Positions 7,431 through 16,969 of a DNA stretch of 64,000 nucleotides are shown in pieces. Position 1 is the first letter of the stretch. Every line of letters starts with the position of its first letter. Origin of the DNA: Christiangramia lutea. Its GTDB lineage: Bacteria; Bacteroidota; Bacteroidia; Flavobacteriales; Flavobacteriaceae. The notes under the pieces are model-generated. The model had not been told where the DNA came from. It did no database searches and saw only the letters and a program-made list of their open reading frames with translations. Location: positions 496,001-560,000 of the forward strand of contig NZ_JAKVTV010000003.1 in NCBI RefSeq assembly GCF_022489035.1. The letters are read 5' to 3'. A program made the position numbers and the translations under genes.

Positions 7431-9398
7431 ATGGGTAGACTAAACAAGGCCCTTAAAAAAATTCTTACAGATCCGGACAGCGCATTAGATATTAGAAATC
7501 TAAAATATCTTCCTCGTTGGGCAGTGCTACTTATAGACCTGACTCTCGTGTCTATTTCGGCAGTTTTTACAATTTTTATTCTTCTTGATCTTTCACCAGT
7601 TCAGTATGAATTTCTTAATTACTTTGAGAAAGCCATGTTGGTTGTAGGAACCAACTTGCTTTTTTTCTTCGTTTTTAAAACTTATGCCGGAATAATTCGT
7701 TATTCGTCAAATATTGATGCTTTAAAGTTGCTTCTGGCTACTTCAGGTACTTTTGTAACCTTAATGGCGATAAATTATATTGTTTATTTTGGTTTTGGGG
7801 AAAAGATTTTTCTAACCGGTGGACTTTTAATTAATCTTTGGGTTTCTTTTTCATTACTTTTCTTGTTTAGATTAGGAGTTAAACAGGTATACGAATACTT
7901 TAAACTCTTACAAAAGAATCAATCCCTTGTTAATGCCGTTATTCTTGGTGCTGATGAGAATGCTATATCCATAGCAGGAGCTTTAGAACTCGAACATCCG
8001 CGGAGGTTTAAAATTGTTGGATTTCTCACGAATAAACCTCAAAGAAGTCTTAGGATTTTAGATAAACCTGTAATAGCTAATAGCAGAAAGCTCTATGAAG
8101 GGGTGAAATCTCTTGGAGCTGAAGCTATAATTCTTTCAGAACATTCTTATTCTCCAGAGGAGAAATTTAAGATTGTAGAGAAGTGTCTGGAACATGATAT
8201 TTTGGTTTATAACGCGCCATTAGTTTCGTCCTGGGAGGATAATCAACCTATAGCTCAGAGTGTAAAATCTTTACAAATCGAAGATCTCCTCGAAAGAGAC
8301 CCTATTCAATTAGAAGTTCAGAATAAGATAGATCAATTAACAGGAAAAACAATTCTCGTAACCGGTGCTGCAGGGTCTATTGGAAGCGAAATAGTGCGGC
8401 AGGTCGCAGAATATAATCCTGAGAGGGTAATCATCTTAGATCAGGCTGAGACCCCATTGCATAATCTGCAATTAGAGGTTGAATCTAAATTTCCTGACCT
8501 TAATTTCAAGGTTATAATCTGTGATGTGGGCAATCAGAAAAGACTGGAGGTTTTATTTCAGAATTATAAAATTGATGTGCTTTATCATGCTGCGGCTTAT
8601 AAGCATGTGCCGTTAATGGAGAGCAATCCCCATGAAGCCGTTTTTGTCAATATTCAGGGTACAAAAAATCTTGCAGATCTTGCTGTTCGATATGGTGTAG
8701 GTCACTTTGTGATGGTGTCTACAGATAAAGCAGTTAATCCAAGTAATGTGATGGGAGCCTCTAAGCGGGCTGCAGAAATGTATGTGCAATCACTGTTTCA
8801 TGAACAGGTTAGACTAGGTGATGTGCAGACAAAATTTATTACTACAAGGTTTGGGAATGTTTTAGGATCTAATGGATCTGTGGTTCCTTTATTCAAAGAG
8901 CAAATCGAAAAAGGAGGTCCGGTAACCATCACTCATCCAGATATAATTAGATATTTTATGACGATCCCGGAGGCCTGCCAATTGGTTCTAGAGGCTGGAG
9001 CTATGGGAAAAGGAGGTGAGATTTTTGTATTTGATATGGGCGAACCTGTAAAGATCATGGATCTTGCTATTAAAATGATTAAGCTTGCAGGATATCAGCC
9101 TAATAAGCATATTAAAGTTAGAATTACGGGATTGCGTCCAGGTGAGAAACTTTATGAAGAGTTATTAAATGATGAATGCAGCACCTTGCCAACTCACCAT
9201 AAGAAAATCATGATAGGCCAGGATGTTGTTCGTAATTATGCTCTTATAAACGAAAAGATTGAAAAAATTATTAATTCAGCCACCAAGCTAAAGAATGATA
9301 AGGTCGTTGCAAAGCTTAAGGAGTTGATCCCCGAATTTAAAAGTAACAATTCATCTTATGAAAGACTTGATGCTGTTACTGAACTTAAAAAAAAATAG
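7431..9398 (+). CDS. pglF: Membrane-bound UDP-GlcNAc 4,6-dehydratase, PglF/CapD/WbpM type
   Basis: 655 residues, the length of the large membrane form. Four hydrophobic segments lie in residues about 25-160, followed by a CoA-binding-like Rossmann domain (VNAVILGADENA) and then the SDR catalytic domain starting at TGAAGSIGSEIV (about 311-322), the NAD-binding GxxGxxG. STDKAVNP (430-437) carries the T-D-K catalytic set of this family, in which the usual SDR tyrosine is replaced. The reaction is UDP-GlcNAc to UDP-2-acetamido-2,6-dideoxy-4-keto-hexose. Together with PglE and PglD this gives UDP-diNAcBac. Retention or inversion at C5 cannot be read from sequence, so the product could belong to a related 2,4-diamino sugar. 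Co-transcribed with the genes on both sides. Confidence 0.9.
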   Translation: MGRLNKALKKILTDPDSALDIRNLKYLPRWAVLLIDLTLVSISAVFTIFILLDLSPVQYEFLNYFEKAMLVVGTNLLFFFVFKTYAGIIRYSSNIDALKLLLATSGTFVTLMAINYIVYFGFGEKIFLTGGLLINLWVSFSLLFLFRLGVKQVYEYFKLLQKNQSLVNAVILGADENAISIAGALELEHPRRFKIVGFLTNKPQRSLRILDKPVIANSRKLYEGVKSLGAEAIILSEHSYSPEEKFKIVEKCLEHDILVYNAPLVSSWEDNQPIAQSVKSLQIEDLLERDPIQLEVQNKIDQLTGKTILVTGAAGSIGSEIVRQVAEYNPERVIILDQAETPLHNLQLEVESKFPDLNFKVIICDVGNQKRLEVLFQNYKIDVLYHAAAYKHVPLMESNPHEAVFVNIQGTKNLADLAVRYGVGHFVMVSTDKAVNPSNVMGASKRAAEMYVQSLFHEQVRLGDVQTKFITTRFGNVLGSNGSVVPLFKEQIEKGGPVTITHPDIIRYFMTIPEACQLVLEAGAMGKGGEIFVFDMGEPVKIMDLAIKMIKLAGYQPNKHIKVRITGLRPGEKLYEELLNDECSTLPTHHKKIMIGQDVVRNYALINEKIEKIINSATKLKNDKVVAKLKELIPEFKSNNSSYERLDAVTELKKK

Positions 9399-9408
9399 AT
9401 ATCATTCT

Positions 9409-10182
9409 ATGAGAAAATTGTTAGGGTTAATTTTACTGCCCTTATTATTGAACGCATGTTCTACTAAAGAGGAAATAGTTTATTTCTACGAAGGAAAAGA
9501 AGATTTGGTAGGTCAAAAGAACCTTTTAGAATATGAGCCTCAAATTGAGAAAAATGACGTATTAAGGATTAACGTTTCCTCGTCCTCAATTAATGAAGAG
9601 GTTGTAGCTCCTTTCCAAATGAATACGAATTCCCAGCAATCTGGTGGCGGAGGAGGCCAAAATTTATCGCTCACCGGTTATTTAGTAAGTCCGCAGGGTA
9701 GTATTAATTTTCCTGTTATTGGTGAGGTTAAAGTAGAAGGTTTAACAAGAACCGAAATTCAAAGAAATCTCGAATCTGAAATAAGAAGATATGTTAAAGA
9801 TCCTATTGTGGATGTGAGAATTGTTAATTTCACAGTAACTGTTCTAGGTGAGGTTGGCAGTCCTGGCCGTGTAACAGTTACTGACGGTAGGTTGTCCATT
9901 CCCGAATTAATTGCTTTATCTGGAGATATTACTTATAACGGAAAAAGGGAAAATATTACGGTAATTCGAGATGATAATGGGGTGAAAAAGATTGGTACAA
10001 TAGATATGACTGAAACTAATCTTTTTTCTAGTGAATTTTTTTATTTGAAACAAAACGATATTGTATATGTAGAGCCAACCTATAGAGCAGTAAAATCGGC
10101 AGGATTTTTTACTAGTTATCAAGGTATAATCAGCCTAGGTACCACAATAATTAGTTTATATCTATTGATAAATAGTTTGTAG
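9409..10182 (+). CDS. wza: Outer-membrane polysaccharide export lipoprotein (Wza-like)
   Basis: 257 residues from the ATG at 9409. The frame also opens at 9358, inside the dehydratase gene, but only the 9409 start gives the lipoprotein signal peptide MRKLLGLILLPLLLNACS. The polysaccharide-export domain runs from about residue 40 to 125 (GYLVSPQGSINFPVIGEVKV), followed by an SLBB-type unit (TVLGEVGSPGRVTV). The C-terminus is hydrophobic (about 233-255), as in many Bacteroidota Wza-like proteins, which lack the alpha-helical barrel segment of E. coli Wza in its exact form. It should form the periplasmic and outer-membrane channel for the glycan and work with the Wzc-type kinase encoded three bases downstream. 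Confidence 0.88.
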   Translation: MRKLLGLILLPLLLNACSTKEEIVYFYEGKEDLVGQKNLLEYEPQIEKNDVLRINVSSSSINEEVVAPFQMNTNSQQSGGGGGQNLSLTGYLVSPQGSINFPVIGEVKVEGLTRTEIQRNLESEIRRYVKDPIVDVRIVNFTVTVLGEVGSPGRVTVTDGRLSIPELIALSGDITYNGKRENITVIRDDNGVKKIGTIDMTETNLFSSEFFYLKQNDIVYVEPTYRAVKSAGFFTSYQGIISLGTTIISLYLLINSL

Positions 10183-10185
10183 AAG

Positions 10186-12588
10186 ATGGAAGATTTACAG
10201 GACTTTTCCGAAGAAAATAATGAGTCAAAATTTGATATAAAAGCTGAAGTCTTTAAATATTTAACCTATTGGAGATGGATTGTTTTTGGAGTTATCGTTG
10301 GAGTTTTAATAGCATACTTATATAATAGGTATACCATTCCTAAGTATAGAACCTGGGCTACTATGATACTTGTAGATGACCAGGAGAAGAATGCTATGAA
10401 CGCCTTACCTTCAGGAGGGGGAACATTACTATCGCTCGGTGAAGATGGTCTTCAAAGTGATATTGAAAAATTAAAATCGAAGCAACTAGTTGCAACGGTT
10501 ATCAATGAATTAGATTTAAACAAATCATATTATATTGAGGGGAATGTAATTAACGTAGAGGCTTATAAATCAAGTCCACTTGTTTTGGAATTCATTTCGC
10601 CTGATTCTATCGTAAATGTTACAAATCTAAATTTATTTATTACTCCTAAATCTGATACTGAATTCAATCTTCGTGAAGCCAACTCAGACTTGAGTAAAGA
10701 TTATAGCATTGGTGAAATAATTAGTCTTAATGGTATAGATTTTACAGTCCTTCCAAAATCAAGAGATACTGAAGGAGCCTTTAAAAGGTCAAATACTGTT
10801 AATGTAGTTATTCAACCATTAAAAGAAACTGCAAATAGTTATATCCAAAATCTTTGGATTTCTCCCAAAGGTCAATCAAAGGATATACTTGAACTTTCTA
10901 TAGTTAATGAGTCAAGCTCGAAGTCAGAGGATTTTCTAAATAAGCTAATGGAAAAATTTAATGAAGAAGGGGTTGAAGATAAACAAGAAGTAGCTGAGAA
11001 TACAACCACATTTATCCAGGACAGACTCGAAATGATAACCAATGAGTTAGATTCTGTAGAAGTTGGGATTGCAGATTTTAAAAAAGAGAACAGGATAATG
11101 AGCGTTGAATCGGGTGCTGCCGAATTTCAATCAAAGTTTTCGGCTGCTGAACAGCAGATATTCGATCTGGAAACACAATTAGAACTTTTACGATCTGTAG
11201 AAGCTTTGTTAAAAGAGCAGGAGCGGTATGATTTTTTACCAGAAGTAGGAATCGATGAAGGAGGTATTTCAGGATTGATTAATTCTTATAATGCTTTGGT
11301 TATGGAGAGAAAAATGTTTCTAAAAAGCTCTACAGTAAATAATCCAGTAGTTGAAGCCTTGTCAGAGCAATTAGATGGATTGAGATCAAATCTTTACGAA
11401 AATATAGAAAGCACAAGACAGTCAATAAATGTAAGGTTAAGTGAATTAAATAATCGGGAGAATACTGCCCAGGGTAGATTTAGTACATTCCCTGGTTTGG
11501 AAAAGGGAATGAGGAGTATTGAGAGGCAGCAACAGATCAAGGAGCAATTGTATTTGTTTCTATTGCAGAGAAGGGAAGAAGCAGCAATTTCTTTTGCAGC
11601 TACTGCTTCAGTAGCTAGGGTTATTGATAAGGCTTATACGATCAATCAACCGGTGGACCCTGCTCCGTGGCTAATTTTGTTAGGTGGATTTTTTATTGGT
11701 TTGATATTACCAATCCTAATAATTTTTATAAAGAACTTTTTAGATACAAAGGTTCATCATAAAGGAGACCTTTCATCACTCTTAAAATCTATTCCTTTTA
11801 TTGGTGAAGTTCCCAGAATTGGTGCAGATCAAACAGACGTTATACAATTGAATGATAGATCGGCGCTTGCGGAATCTTTTAGGATTTTAAGAACTAACCT
11901 TGCATACCTGATTCAAAATAAAAATAAAGAAAAAGGTGAAGTCATTTTCGTAACCTCGACAGTTAAGGGAGAAGGTAAAACTTTTGTGTCTTATAATCTT
12001 TCTAGAACTCTCGCTAGTACTGGTAAATCAGTTCTTTTAATTGGTGCAGATATTAGAAATCCTAAGTTACACAGGTATACAGAAAATATTCAGAATGCTA
12101 AGGAAAAAGGTTTATCAGATTATTTATATGACTATGAAGTTCATCCTTATAATATAATTACGAAAACTAATGACGATAACATTTCTGTAGATATAGTTTT
12201 ATCTGGTCCAATACCACCAAATCCAGCGGAATTGTTGATGAATGATAGAATGGAGGAGCTTATAGGAAAAGTCAAATCTGATTATGATTATGTTATTGTG
12301 GATACCGCTCCAACAATGATCGTGACAGATACTCTTCTAATAAGCCAACTTGCAGATTATACGCTATATGTAACTAGAGCAGATTTCACTGAAAAGAACC
12401 TTTTAGAGTTTCCTAAGGATCTTAAAAAGCAAGGAAAGCTTAAAGGCCTTGCTGTAATATTGAATGATGTAGACTATTCTAAATTCTCATATGGAGCGCA
12501 ATACGGATATTCCTATGGGTACGGATATGGTTATGGTGTGGAACAGGAAAGTAGATGGAAACGATTAAAAAGACGGTTGTTTAGCTAA
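10186..12588 (+). CDS. wzc: Polysaccharide co-polymerase / BY-type tyrosine kinase (Wzc-like)
   Basis: An 800-residue fused Wzz-BY-kinase. A Wzz-type TM (about 28-47), a periplasmic domain with coiled coil (about 275-450) and a GNVR-like segment (GLEKGMRSIERQQQIKEQLY) lead to a second TM (about 490-512). The cytoplasmic kinase has Walker A VKGEGKT (K598), Walker A' LLIGADIRNP and Walker B YVIVDTAP (D706). The C-terminus is a tyrosine cluster, SYGAQYGYSYGYGYGYG, the expected autophosphorylation tail, then a basic end. It controls chain length and export with the Wza partner upstream. The convergent gene six bases downstream encodes the cognate CpsB/YwqE-type phosphatase. In Walker A' a Gly-Ala replaces the usual Asp-x pair start (IGADIRNP); the second Asp is kept. 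Confidence 0.9.
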   Translation: MEDLQDFSEENNESKFDIKAEVFKYLTYWRWIVFGVIVGVLIAYLYNRYTIPKYRTWATMILVDDQEKNAMNALPSGGGTLLSLGEDGLQSDIEKLKSKQLVATVINELDLNKSYYIEGNVINVEAYKSSPLVLEFISPDSIVNVTNLNLFITPKSDTEFNLREANSDLSKDYSIGEIISLNGIDFTVLPKSRDTEGAFKRSNTVNVVIQPLKETANSYIQNLWISPKGQSKDILELSIVNESSSKSEDFLNKLMEKFNEEGVEDKQEVAENTTTFIQDRLEMITNELDSVEVGIADFKKENRIMSVESGAAEFQSKFSAAEQQIFDLETQLELLRSVEALLKEQERYDFLPEVGIDEGGISGLINSYNALVMERKMFLKSSTVNNPVVEALSEQLDGLRSNLYENIESTRQSINVRLSELNNRENTAQGRFSTFPGLEKGMRSIERQQQIKEQLYLFLLQRREEAAISFAATASVARVIDKAYTINQPVDPAPWLILLGGFFIGLILPILIIFIKNFLDTKVHHKGDLSSLLKSIPFIGEVPRIGADQTDVIQLNDRSALAESFRILRTNLAYLIQNKNKEKGEVIFVTSTVKGEGKTFVSYNLSRTLASTGKSVLLIGADIRNPKLHRYTENIQNAKEKGLSDYLYDYEVHPYNIITKTNDDNISVDIVLSGPIPPNPAELLMNDRMEELIGKVKSDYDYVIVDTAPTMIVTDTLLISQLADYTLYVTRADFTEKNLLEFPKDLKKQGKLKGLAVILNDVDYSKFSYGAQYGYSYGYGYGYGVEQESRWKRLKRRLFS

Positions 12589-12594
12589 TTGAAA

Positions 12595-13332
12595 TCAAAT
12601 AAATAATTGCTTGTTATTTTCTACTGAGGATTCGATTGCCGATTGGAATTTTTCCGGAACTTTGATATTTTTTATTTTATCAATATGATCAATCCTGTGT
12701 GCATCGCTGCAAATAAAATCTATAAAATTACCTTCAAGTAATTTAAAAGCAATTTTTTGAATTCCGTTTCCATAATGACCAGAGAGGGATAACATATTTA
12801 ATTGGAATTGACATCCCCTTCCTTTTAGGTCTTTATACTTCGCTAAATCTTTTGAATGATAAAAGGCATATCTTTCAGGATGCGCCAGGATTGGCGAAAA
12901 GGAATGGTTTTGAATTTTAAATAAAATTTCGTTCAAATTTAACGGAGGTTGAAAATAGGACATTTCTACAAGGATCTTTTTATCCCTGATGGTTATCACT
13001 TCATCTTTTTCTAAAATTCCCAAAAAATGCTGATCCAACATATATTCTGCAGAATATCCAATTAAAATTTCTGACTCAATTTCAGAAACTAGTAATTTAT
13101 AAGCTTTAGAAATAGTTTCGGGAGTGTTTGGATAATATTCTCCAATCACATGAGGAGTAGCGATAATATTTTTTACTCCTATTTCCTTGAACCCGTTGAT
13201 CAAGGAGACAGATTCATCTATATCTTTAGCTCCATCATCAATTCCAGGTAAAACATGATTGTGAAAATCTGTGATTCCATCAATTAGGTCAACTAGGTAA
13301 ATATTCTTTCTGAATATTGAAAACATTGGCAT
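12595..13332 (-). CDS. Tyrosine-protein phosphatase, CpsB/YwqE (PHP) family
   Basis: 245 residues. PHP-domain metal-binding motifs are present in order: DFHNHVLPGIDDGA near the N-terminus, ATPHVIGEYYPNT, the mid-protein VEMSYFQPP, LAHPERY and ICSDAH. These are the signatures of the manganese-dependent phosphatases CpsB, Wzb2 and YwqE that dephosphorylate the tyrosine tail of bacterial capsule kinases. It is convergent with the Wzc-like kinase with only six bases between their ends, which fits a kinase-phosphatase pair under separate promoters. The start at 13332 (MPMFSIF) may really be the second ATG at 13326. Cytoplasmic; no signal peptide. Confidence 0.9.
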   Translation of the reverse strand: MPMFSIFRKNIYLVDLIDGITDFHNHVLPGIDDGAKDIDESVSLINGFKEIGVKNIIATPHVIGEYYPNTPETISKAYKLLVSEIESEILIGYSAEYMLDQHFLGILEKDEVITIRDKKILVEMSYFQPPLNLNEILFKIQNHSFSPILAHPERYAFYHSKDLAKYKDLKGRGCQFQLNMLSLSGHYGNGIQKIAFKLLEGNFIDFICSDAHRIDHIDKIKNIKVPEKFQSAIESSVENNKQLFI

Positions 13333-13403
13333 TTATTTTAGGCTCAAAATTACATAATTTAAATTCTTATTATTAATATTTGCACTGTTCCTAGATCAGA
13401 TTT

Positions 13404-14762
13404 ATGAGATTAACCTACCTGAGTTTAATTTTACTTTCCATTAGCTTTTATTCTTTTGGCCAGGTTCAATATATTATTCGAACCGAGGGTCAAGGTCAGT
13501 TATTTTCGGAGAAAGAATCGCCCTTCTGGATGCATACCAATTACAGAGGAAGATTGGATGAGAAAACTCATTTTTACGGCCTATTGAGTTCTTCAGCTAG
13601 TATCGAGTTAGGATCGGAAAGATTTGTGGATTTTGGTTTAGGAGGTTTTTATAAGGATGGCTATGAAGATGGTGTAAAACTTGATGAAGTCTATTTTGCT
13701 TATAATTCACCAAAAATAGGTTTCGTTCTTGGTAAAAAGCAAAGAGAAGATCTTTTCCAAGGTTTAAGTGTTTCCAATGAAAATATTTTATGGTCCTTGA
13801 ATGCGGCTCCATTACCTGGAATCAGATTTTTCACTACAGACCCTATTTTTCTGGTTGAAGACCATGGGCTAGGAGTTAAATTTAGCTGGGAAGAATACTT
13901 AATGGATGACGACAGGTTTATTGAAGATACGCGTTTACATCATAAAAGTGTTCACGGCGTCTATAGAAGTAAAGGAAATTTTCAGATTGAAGTCGGTGTC
14001 CAGCATTTCGTTCAGTGGGCAGGCTATTCTGAAGAATTTGGTGAGTTACCTCATAGTTTTGAAGATTACATTAAAGTCTTTACGGGTGGAGCTACTGGAG
14101 GTGATGTAGCCGACGGGCAGGAGATTAATGCCTTGGGAAATCAAATTGGCAGCTACGAGATTAAGGTTAAAACCAAAATTAGAGATGTAGATTTTCAATT
14201 TATTTTCAATCATCTATATGAGGATGCATCTGGGCTTAAGCTAGGTAATTTTCCAGACGGTCGTTACGCCATATATTTCGAGGATAATCGCGATACATTC
14301 TGGGGATCCTCTTGGTTGAAAGCCTTTATGTATGAATTCTACTATACCAAAAATCAAAGTAGGGATAGACAGAGTTCTTTGGAAGACGGAGCAGATAACT
14401 ATTTCAACAATAACTTGTATCGTTCGGGTTGGACATATAATAATCAGGTTTTAGGATTGCCCTTTATTCTCTTAAATGAGAATAGGTTTCGAATAGGTAC
14501 TAATATTCTTATGGCCCACCATTTTGGATTGAGAGGGAACCTCTTTGAGGATTATCCGTACAGGTTTCTTTTAAGTTATCGCAAAAATTACGGTGTAAAA
14601 GATTCATTCTTTCCGGAAAAACGAGAAATTCTATCTTCTTTATTTGAGCTGGAATTAGTCGATAAAGACTATAACCTGAAAGCACAATTAGGAATGGATA
14701 TTAGTTCATATGAAAAATCCAATTTTGGAATTGGGATACATTTTTCAAAAACTATTTTTTGA
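13404..14762 (+). CDS. Capsule-assembly Wzi-family outer-membrane protein
   Basis: 452 residues with signal peptide MRLTYLSLILLSISFYSFGQ. The rest is rich in alternating hydrophobic residues and aromatics, as in an outer-membrane beta-barrel, and ends with a terminal Phe (SKTIF). The opening QVQYIIRTEGQGQLFSEKES and WMHTNYRG resemble the capsule-assembly Wzi family, whose E. coli member is an outer-membrane lectin that holds capsule at the surface. It is divergent from the phosphatase gene, sharing a 70-base intergenic region, and closes the polysaccharide locus. A secretory role or attachment role cannot be told apart from sequence. Confidence 0.75.
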   Translation: MRLTYLSLILLSISFYSFGQVQYIIRTEGQGQLFSEKESPFWMHTNYRGRLDEKTHFYGLLSSSASIELGSERFVDFGLGGFYKDGYEDGVKLDEVYFAYNSPKIGFVLGKKQREDLFQGLSVSNENILWSLNAAPLPGIRFFTTDPIFLVEDHGLGVKFSWEEYLMDDDRFIEDTRLHHKSVHGVYRSKGNFQIEVGVQHFVQWAGYSEEFGELPHSFEDYIKVFTGGATGGDVADGQEINALGNQIGSYEIKVKTKIRDVDFQFIFNHLYEDASGLKLGNFPDGRYAIYFEDNRDTFWGSSWLKAFMYEFYYTKNQSRDRQSSLEDGADNYFNNNLYRSGWTYNNQVLGLPFILLNENRFRIGTNILMAHHFGLRGNLFEDYPYRFLLSYRKNYGVKDSFFPEKREILSSLFELELVDKDYNLKAQLGMDISSYEKSNFGIGIHFSKTIF

Positions 14763-14854
14763 ATTTTGCTGTATCCAGGGATCGAGGATATTTCCTGAAA
14801 ATTAGCTTTGAATAATATTCCCAAATTCTATTCGAATAAAGAGATTTTTAAACC

Positions 14855-15967
14855 TCAATTAAATAACCTATTATCTGGAAAATTATACTCGATCCTTTTC
14901 ATGAGCGGATTGGCATTCTGGATTTTTTCTTCTGCCCATTCTTCTTCTTCTCTAGCAGGTTTGTCCGTATCCTCATTGATTACCGTAGCTGTTGGCTCGT
15001 AATTCAGATTTATATACATAGGGAAATGGTCTGAACCGATACTCTTTTCTCTGGCAATCTCAATAAGCGTGAAATCCTTGGTATGAAATACATGGTCCAA
15101 TGGCCACCTGAGTAAAAAATAGCCAGCGTGAAATGTATTGAAAAAACCTCTTCCTATTCTGGGGTCCATTAGGCCGCTAAGTTTCTGAAATAATCTCGTG
15201 GTTCTGGACCATGCCACGTCATTCAGGTCTCCGATAACAAGAATAGAATCCTTTTCAACATCAATATCTCTTCCTAGCATTAATAGTTCTGCGTCCCTGT
15301 TGGTAGAAGTTTCACTTTCTGTTGGGCTAGGTGGCATAGGATGGAGGCAATGTATTTTTATCCTTTTGCCATTTCTTAGAACAACTTTTCCATGGATCGA
15401 TGGGATATCTTCCTGAACCAGGTTTCTTACCTTTATATCTTCTAGTTCAAGCCTGGAATATAGATGCATGCCATACAAGTTATCTTTTGGGATTTTTACA
15501 TTGTATTTGTATTCATCCTCAATTTCAGATAGCTCGTTTTCCCAACGTTTATCAGATTCTAAAGTTAGAAGCACATCGGGTTCTCTTTCATTCACCAAAG
15601 CGATGAGTTTATCACTTCTTTTATTTGGTGTTAGCACGTTACTTACCAGGATAGATATACTAGCATCTGGATCGGAACCTTTGAACCTTTGAACCTGTTT
15701 TGGAGAAATATAAGTATAGGGGTATATCTTAGTGAATTGATAAATAAGACTTAAGAAAAGAGCTCCAATACCAATAAAATGCCAGGGTTCAGAAAAACTA
15801 AATACAAAATAGGAAGCTACCATCACACAAATGATCAGGAAGCTTATTTGGATCCTCGGAAAATCAAATCCTCTTATCCACCAAATATCAAATTTAGTTA
15901 TCGAGGCAATACTGGGAATGCACATTAGAATTGTAAAAAAGAGGACAATACTTTCTCCTATGCTCAT
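14855..15967 (-). CDS. Membrane-anchored endonuclease/exonuclease/phosphatase-family protein
   Basis: 370 residues. Three N-terminal hydrophobic segments (about 4-20, 38-57, 63-80) are followed by an EEP-fold domain from about residue 100. Its catalytic motifs are visible: LLTLESDKRWENEL (metal-binding Glu region), VIGDLND, WPLDHVF and GSDHFPM, the last two being the C-terminal Asp-His pair. The C-terminal tail (about 330-370) is charged and low in structure. EEP proteins cut nucleic acids, phospholipids or inositol phosphates, and the membrane anchor suggests a periplasmic role, so the substrate is open. It is co-directional with the PAP2 gene just upstream (15982), with a 14-base gap, so the two probably form an operon. 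Confidence 0.82.
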   Translation of the reverse strand: MSIGESIVLFFTILMCIPSIASITKFDIWWIRGFDFPRIQISFLIICVMVASYFVFSFSEPWHFIGIGALFLSLIYQFTKIYPYTYISPKQVQRFKGSDPDASISILVSNVLTPNKRSDKLIALVNEREPDVLLTLESDKRWENELSEIEDEYKYNVKIPKDNLYGMHLYSRLELEDIKVRNLVQEDIPSIHGKVVLRNGKRIKIHCLHPMPPSPTESETSTNRDAELLMLGRDIDVEKDSILVIGDLNDVAWSRTTRLFQKLSGLMDPRIGRGFFNTFHAGYFLLRWPLDHVFHTKDFTLIEIAREKSIGSDHFPMYINLNYEPTATVINEDTDKPAREEEEWAEEKIQNANPLMKRIEYNFPDNRLFN

Positions 15968-15981
15968 ATTTTGGTAGGGTT

Positions 15982-16803
15982 TTAAAAACTATAATTTAAG
16001 CCTAATCCTTTAGAATCTATACTGGTTCCCATAATATTTGCTTGCGCAGTAGGGTAAATATCGATCCTGTTATTTCCAATTTTGTGGATCTCAGGAACTA
16101 ATATACCACACGCCGCTCCAATTCCAAAACCGATCAAATTATCGGTTAAAAAATGTTTTCCGGCCTTGGTTCTTAAATAACCTACATAGGCAGGTACAGC
16201 TACCGCACCAGCCCAAACAAATGGAACTGCAGGCGAATCTGGATTAAAATCATGAAATACTTTGGCCGTAAAGAAACTAGCAGCAGCTGTGGCGGCTGTA
16301 TGACCGGCAAAAAACGATCTTTGAGCATCAGAATCTTTCCTTTCTTCATCTGACAGATTTTCGTTGTAAACTAATGGCCGACTTTTTTGAACGGTTCCGG
16401 CAGTTATGGTAAAAAGAGCTCCGGTGGTAGCCATTGTTTCAACGAACATTACCGAAATCTGGCCGAAATTTTGTCTTTCATCTTCCCCGAGTAAGAAAAG
16501 GAGAGGTGAAGCAAAAGAAGCATAAAATGGAACATAACTCAGTTCATCCGCACTTACCGAATAATTGCCAACTGCTCCTCGGTTTATTTTCCAAATATCA
16601 TCACCATTAAGATCTGCTAATTCATTATCGGTTAGATCAGCTTTATTTTGGATAGTAATTACTCCAAGAACGTTTAATGCTGTAGAACCGGCAATCCAGG
16701 ATCCATCTTTCCAGAAATCAGTTTTGTATGGCGATGAAGTTTCCTGTGCCTGAAGGCCAGAAAATAGTATTAATAGTAGGAGTAGGGGGGCTAATTTTCT
16801 CAT
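15982..16803 (-). CDS. PAP2-family phosphatase
   Basis: 273 residues with signal peptide MRKLAPLLLLLILFSGLQAQ. The phosphatase core is in the second half: QKSRPLVYN, RSFFAGHTAATAAAS and YLRTKAGKHFLTDNLIGFG. Motifs 2 and 3 (x-GH and R-x5-H-x3-D) are clear. Motif 1 is shortened: the family norm is K-x6-RP, while here the nearest Lys is two residues before RP. The motif-2 serine is shifted or replaced (FAGH instead of PSGH). PAP2 enzymes act on lipid phosphates such as undecaprenyl pyrophosphate, PGP or LPS. Being next to an EEP protein and near a glycan locus suggests envelope lipid metabolism. The stop is followed by the EEP gene. Confidence 0.83.
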   Translation of the reverse strand: MRKLAPLLLLLILFSGLQAQETSSPYKTDFWKDGSWIAGSTALNVLGVITIQNKADLTDNELADLNGDDIWKINRGAVGNYSVSADELSYVPFYASFASPLLFLLGEDERQNFGQISVMFVETMATTGALFTITAGTVQKSRPLVYNENLSDEERKDSDAQRSFFAGHTAATAAASFFTAKVFHDFNPDSPAVPFVWAGAVAVPAYVGYLRTKAGKHFLTDNLIGFGIGAACGILVPEIHKIGNNRIDIYPTAQANIMGTSIDSKGLGLNYSF

Positions 16804-16969
16804 TGTATGTTTTTTTTCAAATCTCTAATATCCTGCGAAAACTTCGAAGTAATTAAGAAAAGAATAACAATGTGAGGGTTCTGTTGAAACGATTCAATTA
16901 ACAAAAGTTTAGATAGTGTTGATTGGAGTAGTTTTCATATTCTGTACAAAAAGGTTTAATTTTAGATTT

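Noticed and set aside
13374-13385. TTAATATTTGCA as a -7 promoter box for the Wzi gene
   Set aside because: Spacing inside the box is one base off the TAnnTTTG consensus and no -33 element is seen; left out of the features.
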